From positions 1-64,000 of the forward strand of contig NW_025963637.1 of assembly GCF_910591885.1 (NCBI RefSeq): a stretch of DNA of 64,000 nucleotides, given 5' to 3'. This document shows positions 28,141 to 41,950 of this stretch, piece after piece (positions within the stretch are counted from its first letter, which is position 1; each line of letters opens with the position of its first letter). The stretch is from Bombus terrestris (Eukaryota; Arthropoda; Insecta; Hymenoptera; Apidae). The position numbers and the translations under genes are program-made. The notes under the pieces are model-generated. The model saw only the letters and a list, made by a program, of their open reading frames with translations, was not told the origin of the DNA and did no database searches.

Positions 28141-28890
28141 CGTGGGACAACGTGGGACACCGTTGGACATCGTTGGACAACCTGGGACATCGTGGGACAA
28201 CGTGGGACAACGTGGGACAACGTGGGACAACGTGGGACAACGTGGGACACCGTTGGACACCGTTGGACACAGTGGGACACCGTTGGACACCGTTGGACAA
28301 CGTGGGACAACGTGGGACAACGTGGGACAACGTGGGACAACGTGGGACAACGTGGGACATCGTGGGACAACGTGGGACAACGTGGGACAACGTGGGACAA
28401 CGTGGGACACCGTTGGACATCGTTGGACAACGTGGGACAACGTGGGACAACGTGGGACAACGTGGGACACCGTTGGACACAGTTGGACATCGTTGGACAC
28501 CGTTGGACACCGTGGGACAACGTGGGACAACGTGGGACAACGTGGGACAACGTGGGACAACGTGGGACAACGTGGGACAACGTGGGACAACGTGGGACAC
28601 CGTGGGACATCGTTGGACACCGGGGGGCAACGTGGGACAACGTGGGACAACGTGGGACAACGTGGGACAACGTGGGACAACGTGGGACAACGTGGGACAC
28701 CGTTGGACACCGTGGGACAACGTGGGACAACGTGGGACAACGTGGGACAACGTGGGACAACGTGGGACAACGTGGGACATCGTGGGACAACGTGGGACAA
28801 CGTGGGACAACGTGGGACAACGTGGGACAACGTGGGACACCGTTGGACATCGTTGGACACCGTGGGACAACGTGGGACAACGTGGGACAC
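28141..28890. repeat. 1,520-bp tandem duplication, copy 1 (750 bp)
   Basis: Shared rare units with 29,661-30,410: CCTGGGACAT at 28,181 and 29,701, AGTGGGACAC at 28,271 and 29,791, AGTTGGACAT at 28,481 and 30,001, CGTGGGACAT at 28,351 and 29,871. The double variant CGGGGGGCAA at 28,621 aligns with a single variant CGGGGGACAA at 30,141, so the two copies differ there. The match ends at 28,891 against 30,411. Confidence 0.88.
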
Positions 28891-29660
28891 CGTGGGACAC
28901 CGTTGGACACCGTTGGACATCGTTGGACACCGTGGGACAACGTGGGACAACGTGGGACACCGTTGGACACCGTGGGACAACGTGGGACAACGTGGGACAA
29001 CGTGGGACAACGTGGGACAACGTGGGACAACGTAGGACAACGTGGGACAACGTGGGACACCGTTGGACATCGTTGGACAACGTGGGACAACGTGGGACAC
29101 CGTGGGACACCGTTGGACACCGTTGGACATCGTTGGACACCGTGGGACAACGTGGGACAACGTGGGACAACGTGGGACAACGTGGGACAACGTGGGACAA
29201 CGTGGGACACCGTTGGACATCGTTGGACATCGTTGGACACCGTTGGACACCGTTGGACACCGTTGGACACCGTTGGACATCGTTGGACAACGTGGGACAT
29301 CGTGGGACAACGTGGGACAACGTGGGACAACGTGGGACAACGTGGGACACCGTTGGACATCGTTGGACAACGTGGGACAACGTGGGACAACGTGGGACAA
29401 CGTGGCACAACGTTGGACATCGTTGGACATCGTTGGACACCGTTGGACACCGTTGGACACCGTTGGACACCGTTGGACATCGGTGGACATCGTGGGACAC
29501 CGTTGGACACCGTTGGACATCGTTGGACACCGTTGGACACCGTGGGACAACGTGGGACAACGTGGGACACCGTGGGACAACGTGGGACAACGTGGGACAA
29601 CGTGGGACAACGTAGGACAACGTGGGACAACGTGGGACACCGTTGGACATCGTTGGACAA

Positions 29661-30410
29661 CGTGGGACAACGTGGGACACCGTTGGACATCGTTGGACAA
29701 CCTGGGACATCGTGGGACAACGTGGGACAACGTGGGACAACGTGGGACAACGTGGGACAACGTGGGACACCGTTGGACACCGTTGGACACAGTGGGACAC
29801 CGTTGGACACCGTTGGACAACGTGGGACAACGTGGGACAACGTGGGACAACGTGGGACAACGTGGGACAACGTGGGACATCGTGGGACAACGTGGGACAA
29901 CGTGGGACAACGTGGGACAACGTGGGACACCGTTGGACATCGTTGGACAACGTGGGACAACGTGGGACAACGTGGGACAACGTGGGACACCGTTGGACAC
30001 AGTTGGACATCGTTGGACACCGTTGGACACCGTGGGACAACGTGGGACAACGTGGGACAACGTGGGACAACGTGGGACAACGTGGGACAACGTGGGACAA
30101 CGTGGGACAACGTGGGACAACGTGGGACATCGTTGGACACCGGGGGACAACGTGGGACAACGTGGGACAACGTGGGACAACGTGGGACAACGTGGGACAA
30201 CGTGGGACAACGTGGGACACCGTTGGACACCGTGGGACAACGTGGGACAACGTGGGACAACGTGGGACAACGTGGGACAACGTGGGACAACGTGGGACAT
30301 CGTGGGACAACGTGGGACAACGTGGGACAACGTGGGACAACGTGGGACAACGTGGGACACCGTTGGACATCGTTGGACACCGTGGGACAACGTGGGACAA
30401 CGTGGGACAC
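29661..30410. repeat. 1,520-bp tandem duplication, copy 2
   Basis: Unit-by-unit partner of 28,141-28,890. Its last 410 bp are the start of a further local 420-bp duplication. The segment between the two copies (28,891-29,660) contains one CGGTGGACAT at 29,481 and a CGTGGCACAA at 29,401, and its junctions are not otherwise marked. Confidence 0.88.
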
Positions 30411-30840
30411 CGTTGGACACAGTTGGACATCGTTGGACACCGTTGGACACCGTGGGACAACGTGGGACAACGTGGGACAACGTGGGACAACGTGGGACAA
30501 CGTGGGACAACGTGGGACAACGTGGGACAACGTGGGACAACGTGGGACATCGTTGGACACCGGGGGGCAACGTGGGACAACGTGGGACAACGTGGGACAA
30601 CGTGGGACAACGTGGGACAACGTGGGACAACGTGGGACACCGTTGGACACCGTGGGACAACGTGGGACAACGTGGGACAACGTGGGACAACGTGGGACAA
30701 CGTGGGACAACGTGGGACATCGTGGGACAACGTGGGACAACGTGGGACAACGTGGGACAACGTGGGACAACGTGGGACACCGTTGGACATCGTTGGACAC
30801 CGTGGGACAACGTGGGACAACGTGGGACACCGTGGGACAC
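30001..30840. repeat. Two 420-bp tandem units
   Basis: 30,001-30,420 and 30,421-30,840 repeat at exactly 420 bp. AGTTGGACAT starts each (30,001 and 30,421), a CGGGGG variant follows at +140 (30,141 and 30,561), and CGTGGGACAT at +290 (30,291 and 30,711). A third copy is 28,481-28,900. The CGTAGGACAA at 29,031 and 30,971 are 1,940 bp apart, that is 1,520 + 420, so the 420-bp duplication is nested in the second 1,520-bp copy. Confidence 0.9.
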
Positions 30841-31850
30841 CGTTGGACACCGTTGGACATCGTTGGACACCGTGGGACAACGTGGGACAACGTGGGACAC
30901 CGTTGGACACCGTGGGACAACGTGGGACAACGTGGGACAACGTGGGACAACGTGGGACAACGTGGGACAACGTAGGACAACGTGGGACAACGTGGGACAC
31001 CGTTGGACATCGTTGGACAACGTGGGACATCGTGGGACAACGTGGGACAACGTGGGACAACGTGGGACAACGTGGGACACCGTTGGACATCGTTGGACAA
31101 CGTGGGACAACGTGGGACAACGTGGGACAACGTGGGACAACGTGGGACACCGTTGGACATCGTTGGACATCGTTGGACACCGTTGGACACCGTTGGACAC
31201 CGTTGGACACCGTTGGACATCGGTGGACATCGTGGGACACCGTTGGACACCGTTGGACATCGTTGGACACCGTTGGACACCGTGGGACAACGTGGGACAA
31301 CGTGGGACACCGTGGGACAACGTGGGACAACGTGGGACAACGTGGGACAACGTGGGACACCGTTGGACACCGTGGGACACCGTTGGACAACGTGGGACAA
31401 CGTGGGACAACGTGGGACAACGTGGGACAACGTGGGAAACCATGGAACAACGTGGGACAACGTGGGACAACGTGGGACAACGTGGGACACCGTTGGACAT
31501 CGTTGGACACCGTGGGACAACGTGGGACAACGTGGGACACCGTTGGACACCGTGGGACAACGTGGGACAACGTGGGACAACGTGGGACAACGTGGGACAA
31601 CGTGGGACAACGTAGGACAACGTGGGACAACGTGGGACACCGTTGGACATCGTTGGACAACGTGGGACATCGTGGGACAACGTGGGACAACGTGGGACAA
31701 CGTGGGACAACGTGGGACACCGTTGGACATCGTTGGACAACGTGGGACAACGTGGGACAACGTGGGACAACGTGGGACAACGTGGGACACCGTTGGACAT
31801 CGTTGGATACCGCGGGGCAACGTGGGACAACGTGGGACAACGTGGGACAA

Positions 31851-34800
31851 CGTGGGACACCGTTGGACATCGTTGGACACCGTTGGATATCGTTGGACAC
31901 CGTGGGACAACGTTGGACAACGTGGGACAACGTGGGACACCGTTGGACAACGTGGGACACCGTTGGACATCGTTGGACACCGTGGGACAACGTGGGACAA
32001 CGTGGGACAACGTGGGACAACGTGGGACATCGTGGGACAACGTGGGACAACGTGGGACAACGTGGGACACCGTTGGACAACGTGGGACACCGTTGGACAT
32101 CGTTGGACACCGTTGGATATCGTTGGACACCGTGGGACAACGTGGGACAACGTGGGACACCGTTGGACACCGTGGGACAACGTGGGACAACGTGGGACAA
32201 CGTGGGACAACGTGGGACAACGTGGGACAACGTGGGACAACGTAGGACAACGTGGGACAACGTGGGACACCGTTGGACATCGTTGGACAACGTGGGACAT
32301 CGTGGGACAACGTGGGACAACGTGGGACAACGTGGGACAACGTGGGACACCGTTGGACACCGTGGGACACCGCTGGACACCGTTGGACACCGTGGGACAC
32401 CGTTGGACACCGTTGGACATCGTTGGACACCGTTGGACACCGTTGGACATCGTTGGACACCGTTGGACATCGTTGGACAACGTGGGACATCGTGGGACAA
32501 CGTGGGACAACGTGGGACAACGTGGGACAACGTGGGACACCGTTGGACATCGTTGGACAACGTGGGACAACGTGGGACATCGTGGGACAACGTGGGACAA
32601 CGTGGGACAACGTGGGACAACGTGGGACACCGTTGGACAACGTGGGACACCGTTGGGCATCGTTGGACACCGTTGGACATCGTTGGACACCGTGGGACAA
32701 CGTGGGACAACGTGGGACAACGTGGGACAACGTGGGACACCGTTGGACATCGTTGGATACCGCGGGGCAACGTGGGACAACGTGGGACAACGTGGGACAA
32801 CGTGGGACAACGTGGGACAACGTGGGACAACGTGGGACACCGTTGGACACCGTGGGACAACGTGGGACAACGTGGGACAACGTGGGACAACGTGGGACAA
32901 CGTGGGACAACGTGGGACATCGTGGGACAACGTGGGACAACGTGGGACAACGTGGGACAACGTGGGACATCGTTGGACACCGTGGGACATCGTTGGACAC
33001 CGTGGGACAACGTGGGACAACGTGGGACAACGTGGGACAACGTGGGACAACGTGGGACAACGTGGGACAACGTGGGACACCGTTGGACACCGTGGGACAC
33101 CGTGGGACACCGTTGGACATCGTTGGACATCGTTGGACATCGTTGGACACCGTTGGACACCGTTGGACACCGTTGGACACCGTTGGACATCGGTGGACAT
33201 CGTGGGACACCGTTGGACACCGTTGGACATCGTTGAACACCGTTGGACACCGTGGGACAACGTGGGACAACGTGGGACAACGTGGGACAACGTGGGACAA
33301 CGTGGGACAACGTGGGACAACGTGGGACAACGTGGGACAACGTGGGACTACGTGGGACAACGTGGGACAACGTGGGACAACGTGGGACAACGTGGGACAC
33401 CGTTGGACATCGTTGGACACCGTGGGACACCGTTGGACACCGTTGGACATCGTTGGACACCGTGGGACAACGTGGGACAACGTGGGACACCGTTGGACAC
33501 CGTGGGACAACGTGGGACAACGTGGGACAACGTGGGACACCGTTGGACATCGTTGGACAACGTGGGACAACGTGGGACACCGTTGGACATCGTTGGACAA
33601 CGTGGGACAACGTGGGACAACGTGGGACAACGTGAGACAACGTGGGACACCGTTGGACACAGTTGGACATCGTTGGACACCGTTGGACACCGTGGGACAA
33701 CGTGGGACAACGTGGGACACCGTTGGACATCGTTGGACACCGTGGGACATCGTGGGACAACGTGGGACAACGTGGGACAACGTGGGACAACGTGGGACAC
33801 CGTTGGACAACGTGGGACACCGTTGGACATCGTTGGACACCGTGGGACAACGTGGGACAACGTGGGACAACGTGGGACAACGTGGGACAACGTGGGACAT
33901 CGTGGGACAACGTGGGACAACGTGGGACAACGTGGGACAACGTGGGACAACGTGGGACAACGTGGGACAACGTAGGACAACGTGGGACAACGTGGGACAC
34001 CGTTGGACATCGTTGGACAACGTGGGACATCGTGGGACAACGTGGGACAACGTGGGACAACGTGGGACACCGTTGGACAACGTGGGACACCGTTGGACAT
34101 CGTTGGACACCGTTGGATATCGTTGGACACCGTGGGACAACGTGGGACAACGTGGGACACCGTTGGACACCGTGAGACAACGTGGGACAACGTGGGACAA
34201 CGTGGGACAACGTGGGACAACGTGGGACATCGTGGGACAACGTGGGACAACGTGGGACAACGTGGGACAACGTGGGACAACGTGGGACACCGTTGGACAA
34301 CGTGGGACACCGTGGGACACCGTTGGACAACGTGGGACAACGTGGGACAACGTGGGACAACGTTGGACACCGTTGGACACCGTTGGACACCGTTGGACAC
34401 CGTTGGACATCGGTGGACATCGTGGGACACCGTTGGACACCGTTGGACAACGTTGGACACCGTTGGACACCGTGGGACAACGTGGGACAACGTGGGACAA
34501 CGTGGGACAACGTGGGACAACGTGGGACAACGTGGGACACCGTTGGACACCGTGGGACACCGTTGGACACCGTTGGACATCGTTGGACATCGTTGGACAT
34601 CGTTGGACACCGTTGGACACCGTTGGACACCGTTGGACACCGTTGGACATCGGTGGACATCGTGGGACACCGTGGGACAACGTGGGACACCGTGGGACAA
34701 CGTGGGACAACGTGGGACAACGTGGGACAACGTGGGACAACGTGGGACACCGTTGGACATCGTTGGACACCGTGGGACAACGTGGGACAACGTGGGACAC

Positions 34801-37800
34801 CGTGGGACACCGTAGGACACCGTTGGACATCGTTGGACACCGTGGGACAACGTGGGACAACGTGGGACACCGTTGGACACCGTTGGACATCGTTGGACAC
34901 CGTGGGACAACGTGGGACAACGTGGGACAACGTGGGACAACGTGGGACAACGTGGGACAACGTGGGACAACGTGGGACAACGTGGGACAACGTGGGACAT
35001 CGTTGGACACCGTTGGACACCGTGGGACACCGTGGGACAACGTGGGACAACGTGGGACAACGTGGGACAACGTGGGACAACGTGGGACAACGTGGGACAA
35101 CGTGGGACACCGTTGGACATCGTTGGACACCGTGGGACAACGTGGGACAACGTGGGACAACGTGGGACAACGTGGGACAACGTGGGACACCGTTGGACAT
35201 CGTTGGACAACGTGGGACATCGTGGGACAGCGTGGGACAACGTGGGACAACGTGGGACAACGTGGGACACCGTTGGACACCGTGGGACACCATTGGACAC
35301 CGTTGGACACCGTGGGACACCGTTGGACACCGTTGGACATCGTTGGACACCGTTGGACACCGTTGGACACCGTTGGACACCGTGGGACAACGTGGGACAA
35401 CGTGGGACAACGTGGGACAACGTGGGACAACGTGGGACAACGTGGGACAACGTGGGACAACGTGGGACACCGTTGGACATCGTTGGACACCGTGGGACAA
35501 CGTGGGACAACGTGGGACAACGTGGGACAACGTGGGACAACGTGGGACAACGTGGGACAACGTGGGACAACGTGGGACACCGTTGGACATCGTTGGACAT
35601 CGTTGGACACCGTTGGACACCGTTGGACACCGTTGGACACCGTTGGACATCGGTGGACATCGTGGGACACCGTTGGACACCGTTGGACATCGTTGGACAC
35701 CGTGGGACAACGTGGGACAACGTGGGACAACGTGGGACAACGTGGGACAACGTGGGACAACGTGGGACAACGTGGGACAACGTGGGACTACGTGGGACAA
35801 CGTGGGACAACGTGGGACAACGTGGGACAACGTGGGACACCGTTGGACATCGTTGGACACCGTGGGACACCGCTGGACACCGTTGGACATCGTTGGACAC
35901 CGTGGGACAACGTGGGACAACGTGGGACAACGTGGGACACCGTTGGACACCGTTGGACAACGTGGGACAACGTGGGACAGCGTGGGACAACGTGGGACAA
36001 CGTGGGACACCGTTGGACATCGTTGGACAACGTGGGACAACGTGGGACAACGTGGGACAACGTGGGACACCGTTGGACATCGTTGGACAACGTGGGACAA
36101 CGTGGGACAACGTGGGACAACGTGGGACACCGTTGGATATCGTTGGACAACGTGGGACAACGTGGGACAACGTGGGACAACGTGGGACAACGTGGGACAA
36201 CGTGGGACAACGTGGGACACCGTGGGACACAGTTGGACACCGTGGGACACCGTTGGGCACCGTTGGACATCGTTGGACACCGTGGGACAACGTGGGACAA
36301 CGTGGGACACCGTGGGACAACGTGGGACAACGTGGGACAACGTGGGACAACGTGGGACAACGTGGGACAACGTGGGACAACGTGGGACACCGTTGGATAT
36401 CGTTGGACAACGTGGGACAACGTGGGACAACGTGGGACAACGTGGGACAACGTGGGACAACGTGGGACAACGTGGGACACCGTGGGACACAGTTGGACAC
36501 CGTGGGACACCGTTGGGCACCGTTGGACATCGTTGGACACCGTGGGACAACGTGGGACAACGTGGGACACCGTGGGACAACGTGGGACAACGTGGGACAA
36601 CGTGGGACAACGTGGGACACCGTTGGACACCGTGGGACACCGTTGGACACCGTTGGACACCGTGGGACACCGTTGGACACCGTGGGACACCGTTGGACAC
36701 CGTTGGACATCGTTGGACACCGTTGTACACCGCTGGACACCGTTGGACACCGTGGGACAACGTGGGACAACGTGGGACAACGTGGGACAACGTGGGACAA
36801 CGTGGGACAACGTGGGACAACGTGGGACAACGTGGGACAACGTGGGACAACGTAGGACAACGTGGGACAACGTGGGACAACGTGGGACAACGTGGGACAA
36901 CGTGGGACACCGTTGGACACCGTGGGACACCGTTGGACACCGTTGGACATCGTTGGACACCGTGGGACATCGTGGGACAACGTGGGACAACGTGGGACAA
37001 CGTGGGACAACGTGGGACACCGTTGGACAACGTGGGACACCGTTGGACATCGTTGGACACCGTGGGACAACGTGGGACAACGTGGGACAACGTGGGACAA
37101 CGTGGGACAACGTGGGACATCGTGGGACAACGTGGGACAACGTGGGACAACGTGGGACAACGTGGGACACCGTTGGACAACGTGGGACACCGTTGGGCAT
37201 CGTTGGACACCGTGGGACAACGTGGGACAACGTGGGACAACGTGGGACAACGTGGGACAACGTGGGACAACGTGGGACAACGTGGGACAACGTGGGACAA
37301 CGTGGGACAACGTGGGACAACGTGGGACATCGTGGGACAACGTGGGACAACGTGGGACAACGTGGGACAACGTGGGACAACGTGGGACACCGTTGGACAT
37401 CGTTGGACACCGTGGGACAACGTGGGACAACGTGGGACACCGTTGGACACCGTTGGACATCGTTGGACACCGTTGGACACCGTGGGACAACGTGGGACAA
37501 CGTGGGACAACGTGGGACAACGTGGGACAACGTGGGACAACGTGGGACAACGTGGGACAACGTGGGACAACGTTGGACACCGTGGGACAACGTGGGACAA
37601 CGTGGGACACCGTTGGACACCGTTGGACATCGTTGGACACCGTGGGACAACGTGGGACAACGTGGGACAACGTGGGACAACGTGGGACAACGTGGGACAA
37701 CGTGGGACAACGTGGGACAACGTGGGACAACGTGGGACATCGTTGGACACCGTTGGACACCGTGGGACACCGTGGGACAACGTGGGACAACGTGGCACAA

Positions 37801-40800
37801 CGTGGGACAACGTGGGACAACGTGGGACAACGTGGGACAACGTGGGACACCGTTGGACATCGTTGGACACCGTGGGACAACGTGGGACAACGTGGGACAA
37901 CGTGGGACAACGTGGGACAACGTGGGACACCGTTGGACATCGTGGGACAACGTGGGACATCGTGGGACAGCGTGGGACAACGTGGGACAACGTGGGACAA
38001 CGTGGGACACCGTTGGACACCGTGGGACACCATTGGACACCGTTGGACACCGTGGGACACCGTTGGACACCGTTGGACATCGTTGGACACCGTTGGACAC
38101 CGTTGGACACCGTTGGACACCGTGGGACAACGTGGGACAACGTGGGACAACGTGGGACAACGTGGGACAACGTGGGACAACGTGGGACAACGTGGGACAA
38201 CGTGGGACAACGTGGGACAACGTGGGACAACGTGGGACAACGTGGGACAACGTGGGACATCGTGGGACAACGTGGGACAACGTGGGACAACGTGGGACAA
38301 CGTGGGACATCGTTGGACACCGTTGGACACCGTGGGACAACGTGGGACAACGTGGGACAACGTGGGACACCGTTGGACATCGTTGGACAACGTGGGACAT
38401 CGTGGGACAACGTGGGACACCGTGGGACAACGTGGGACAACGTGGGACAACGTGGGACACCGTGGGACAACGTGGGACAACGTGGGACACCGTGGGACAC
38501 CGTAGGACACCGTTGGACATCGTTGGACAACGTGGGACAACGTGGGACAACGTGGGACAACGTGGGACAACGTGGGACATCGTGGGACAACGTGGGACAA
38601 CGTGGGACAACGTGGGACAACGTGGGACATCGTTGGACACCGTTGGACACCGTGGGACAACGTGGGACAACGTGGGACAACGTGGGACAACGTGGGACAA
38701 CGTGGGACAACGTGGGACAACGTGGGACAACGTGGGACACCGTTGGACATCGTTGGACACCGTGGGACAACGTGGGACAACGTGGGACAACGTGGGACAA
38801 CGTGGGACACCGTTGGACATCGTTGGACACCGGGGGGCAACGTGGGACAACGTGGGACAACGTGGGACAACGTGGGACAACGTGGGACAACGTGGGACAC
38901 CGTTGGACATCGTTCGACACCGGGGGACATCGTGGGACAACGTGGGACACCGTGGGACAACGTGGGACAACGTGGCACAACGTGGGACACCGTGGGACAA
39001 CGTGGGACAACGTGGGACACCGTGGGACACCGTAGGACACCGTGGGACATCGTGGGACACCGTGGGACATCGTTGGACACCGTGGGACAACGTGGGACAA
39101 CGTGGGACACCGTGGGACACAGTTGGACACCGTGGGACACCGTTGGACACCGTTGGACATCGTTGGACACCGTGGGACAACGTGGGACAACGTGGGACAC
39201 CGTGGGACACCGTGGGACAACGTGGGACAACGTGGGACAACGTGGGACACCGTTGGACACCGTGGCACACCGTTGGACACCGTTGGACACCGTGGGACAC
39301 CGTTGGACACCGTTGGACACCGTGGGACACCGTTGGACACCGTTGGACATCGTTGGACACCGTTGTACACCGCTGGACACCGTTGGACACCGTGGGACAA
39401 CGTGGGACAACGTGGGACAACGTGGGACAACGTGGGACAACGTGGGACAACGTGGGACAACGTGGGACAACGTGGGACAACGTGGGACAACGTGGGACAA
39501 CGTGGGACAACGTGGGACACCGTTGGACACCGTGGGACAACGTGGGACAACGTGGGACAACGTGGGACACCGTGGGACACCGTTGGACAACGTGGGACAA
39601 CGTGGGACAACGTGGGACAACGTTGGACACCGTTGGACACCGTTGGACACCGTTGGACACCGTTGGACACCGTTGGACATCGGTGGACATCGTGGGACAC
39701 CGTTGGACACCGTTGGACATCGTTGGACACCGTTGGACACCGTGGGACAACGTGGGACAACGTGGGACAACGTGGGACAACGTGGGACAACGTGGGACAA
39801 CGTGGGACACCGTTGGACACCGTGGGACACCGTTGGACACCGTTGGACATCGTTGGACATCGTTGGACATCGTTGGACACCGTTGGACACCGTTGGACAC
39901 CGTTGGACACCGTTGGACATCGGTGGACATCGTGGGACACCGTGGGACAACGTGGGACACCGTGGGACAACGTGGGACAACGTGGGACAACGTGGGAAAA
40001 CGTGGGACAACGTGGGACACCGTTGGACATCGTTGGACACCGTGGGACAACGTGGGACAACGTGGGACACCGTGGGACACCGTAGGACACCGTTGGACAT
40101 CGTTGGACACCGTGGGACAACGTGGGACAACGTGGGACACCGTTGGACACCGTTGGACATCGTTGGACACCGTGGGACAACGTGGGACAACGTGGGACAA
40201 CGTGGGACAACGTGGGACAACGTGGGACAACGTGGGACAACGTGGGACAACGTGGGACAACGTGGGACATCGTTGGACACCGTTGGACACCGTGGGACAC
40301 CGTGGGACAACGTGGGACAACGTGGGACAACGTGGGACAACGTGGGACAACGTGGGACAACGTGGGACAACGTGGGACACCGTTGGACATCGTTGGACAC
40401 CGTGGGACAACGTGGGACAACGTGGGACAACGTGGGACAACGTGGGACACCGTTGGACATCGTTGGACACCGGGGGGCAACGTGGGACAACGTGGGACAA
40501 CGTGGGACAACGTGGGACAACGTGGGACAACGTGGGACAACGTGGGACACCGTGGGACATCGTGGGACAACGTGGGACATCGTGGGACAGCGTGGGACAA
40601 CGTGGGACAACGTGGGACAACGTGGGACACCGTTGGACACCGTGGGACACCGTTGGACACCGTTGGACACCGTGGGACACCGTTGGACACCGTTGGACAT
40701 CGTTGGACACCGTTGGACACCGTTGGACACCGTTGGACACCGTGGGACAACGTGGGACAACGTGGGACAACGTGGGACAACGTGGGACAACGTGGGACAA

Positions 40801-41700
40801 CGTGGGACAACGTGGGACAACGTGGGACAACGTGGGACAACGTGGGACAACGTGGGACAACGTGGGACATCGTGGGACAACGTGGGACAACGTGGGACAA
40901 CGTGGGACAACGTGGGACATCGTTGGACACCGTTGGACACCGTGGGACAACGTGGGACAACGTGGGACAACGTGGGACACCGTTGGACATCGTTGGACAA
41001 CGTGGGACATCGTGGGACAACGTGGGACAACGTGGGACAACGTGGGACAACGTGGGACAACGTGGGACACCGTGGGACAACGTGGGACAACGTGGGACAC
41101 CGTGGGACACCGTGGGACACCGTTGGACATCGTTGGACACCGTGGGACATCGTTGGACACAGTGGGACAACGTGGGACAACGTGGGACAACGTGGGACAA
41201 CGTGGGACAACGTGGGACAACGTGGGACACCGTGGGACAACGTGGGACAACGTGGGACACCGTGGGACACCGTAGGACACCGTTGGACATCGTTGGACAC
41301 CGTGGGACATCGTTGGACACCGTGGGACAACGTGGGACAACGTGGGACAACGTGGGACAACGTGGGACAACGTGGGACAACGTGGGACAACGTGGGACAA
41401 CGTGGGACAACGTGGGACAACGTGGGACATCGTGGGACAACGTGGGACAACGTGGGACAACGTGGGACAACGTGGGACATCGTTGGACACCGTTGGACAC
41501 CGTGGGACAACGTGGGACAACGTGGGACAACGTGGGACAACGTGGGACAACGTGGGACAACGTGGGACAACGTGGGACAACGTGGGACACCGTTGGACAT
41601 CGTTGGACACCGTGGGACAACGTGGGACAACGTGGGACAACGTGGGACAACGTGGGACAACGTGGGACAACGTGGGACAACGTGGGACATCGTGGGACAA
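31851..41700. repeat. Recent 10-kb tandem duplication, copy 1
   Basis: It aligns with 41,951-51,690. The offset is 10,100 bp before 31,911 (one extra decamer here), 10,090 bp from 31,921 to about 38,680, 10,070 bp to about 39,100, 10,060 bp to about 40,750 and 9,990 bp to about 41,700. All steps are whole decamers. Rare landmarks pair exactly: 32,241 with 42,331, 32,371 with 42,461, 32,751 with 42,841, 33,341 with 43,431, 33,631 with 43,721, 34,171 with 44,261, 35,291 with 45,381, 35,871 with 45,961, 36,851 with 46,941, 37,791 with 47,881 and 38,501 with 48,591. Private differences in this copy include CGTTGGACAA at 34,441 and CGTGGGAAAA at 39,991. Confidence 0.93.
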
Positions 41701-41950
41701 CGTGGGACAACGTGGGACAACGTGGGACAACGTGGGACAACGTGGGACAACGTGGGACAACGTGGGACATCGTTGGACACCGTGGGACATCGGTGGACAT
41801 CGTGGGACACCGTTGGACACCGTTGGACATCGTTGGACACCGTGGGACAACGTGGGACAACGTGGGACAACGTGGGACAACGTGGGACAACGTGGGACAA
41901 CGTGGGACAACGTGGGACAACGTGGGACAACGTGGGACACCGTTGGACAA

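Larger units (their letters stand above)
28891..31850. repeat. Array block IV, transitional decamer array
   Basis: Mixed block between the HOR domain and the 10-kb duplication. It carries CGTAGGACAA at 29,031, 29,611, 30,971 and 31,611. An unusual run of substitutions at 31,431-31,450 (CGTGGGAAAC followed by CATGGAACAA) keeps the register. A CGTTGGATAC/CGCGGGGCAA pair at 31,801-31,820 recurs at 32,751 and 42,841. No other sequence is present. Confidence 0.7.

Noticed and set aside
31431..31450. Possible insertion or junction at CGTGGGAAAC and CATGGAACAA
   Set aside because: Both are 10-bp units and the register is unchanged on either side, so this is a cluster of substitutions. It could also be sequencing error.
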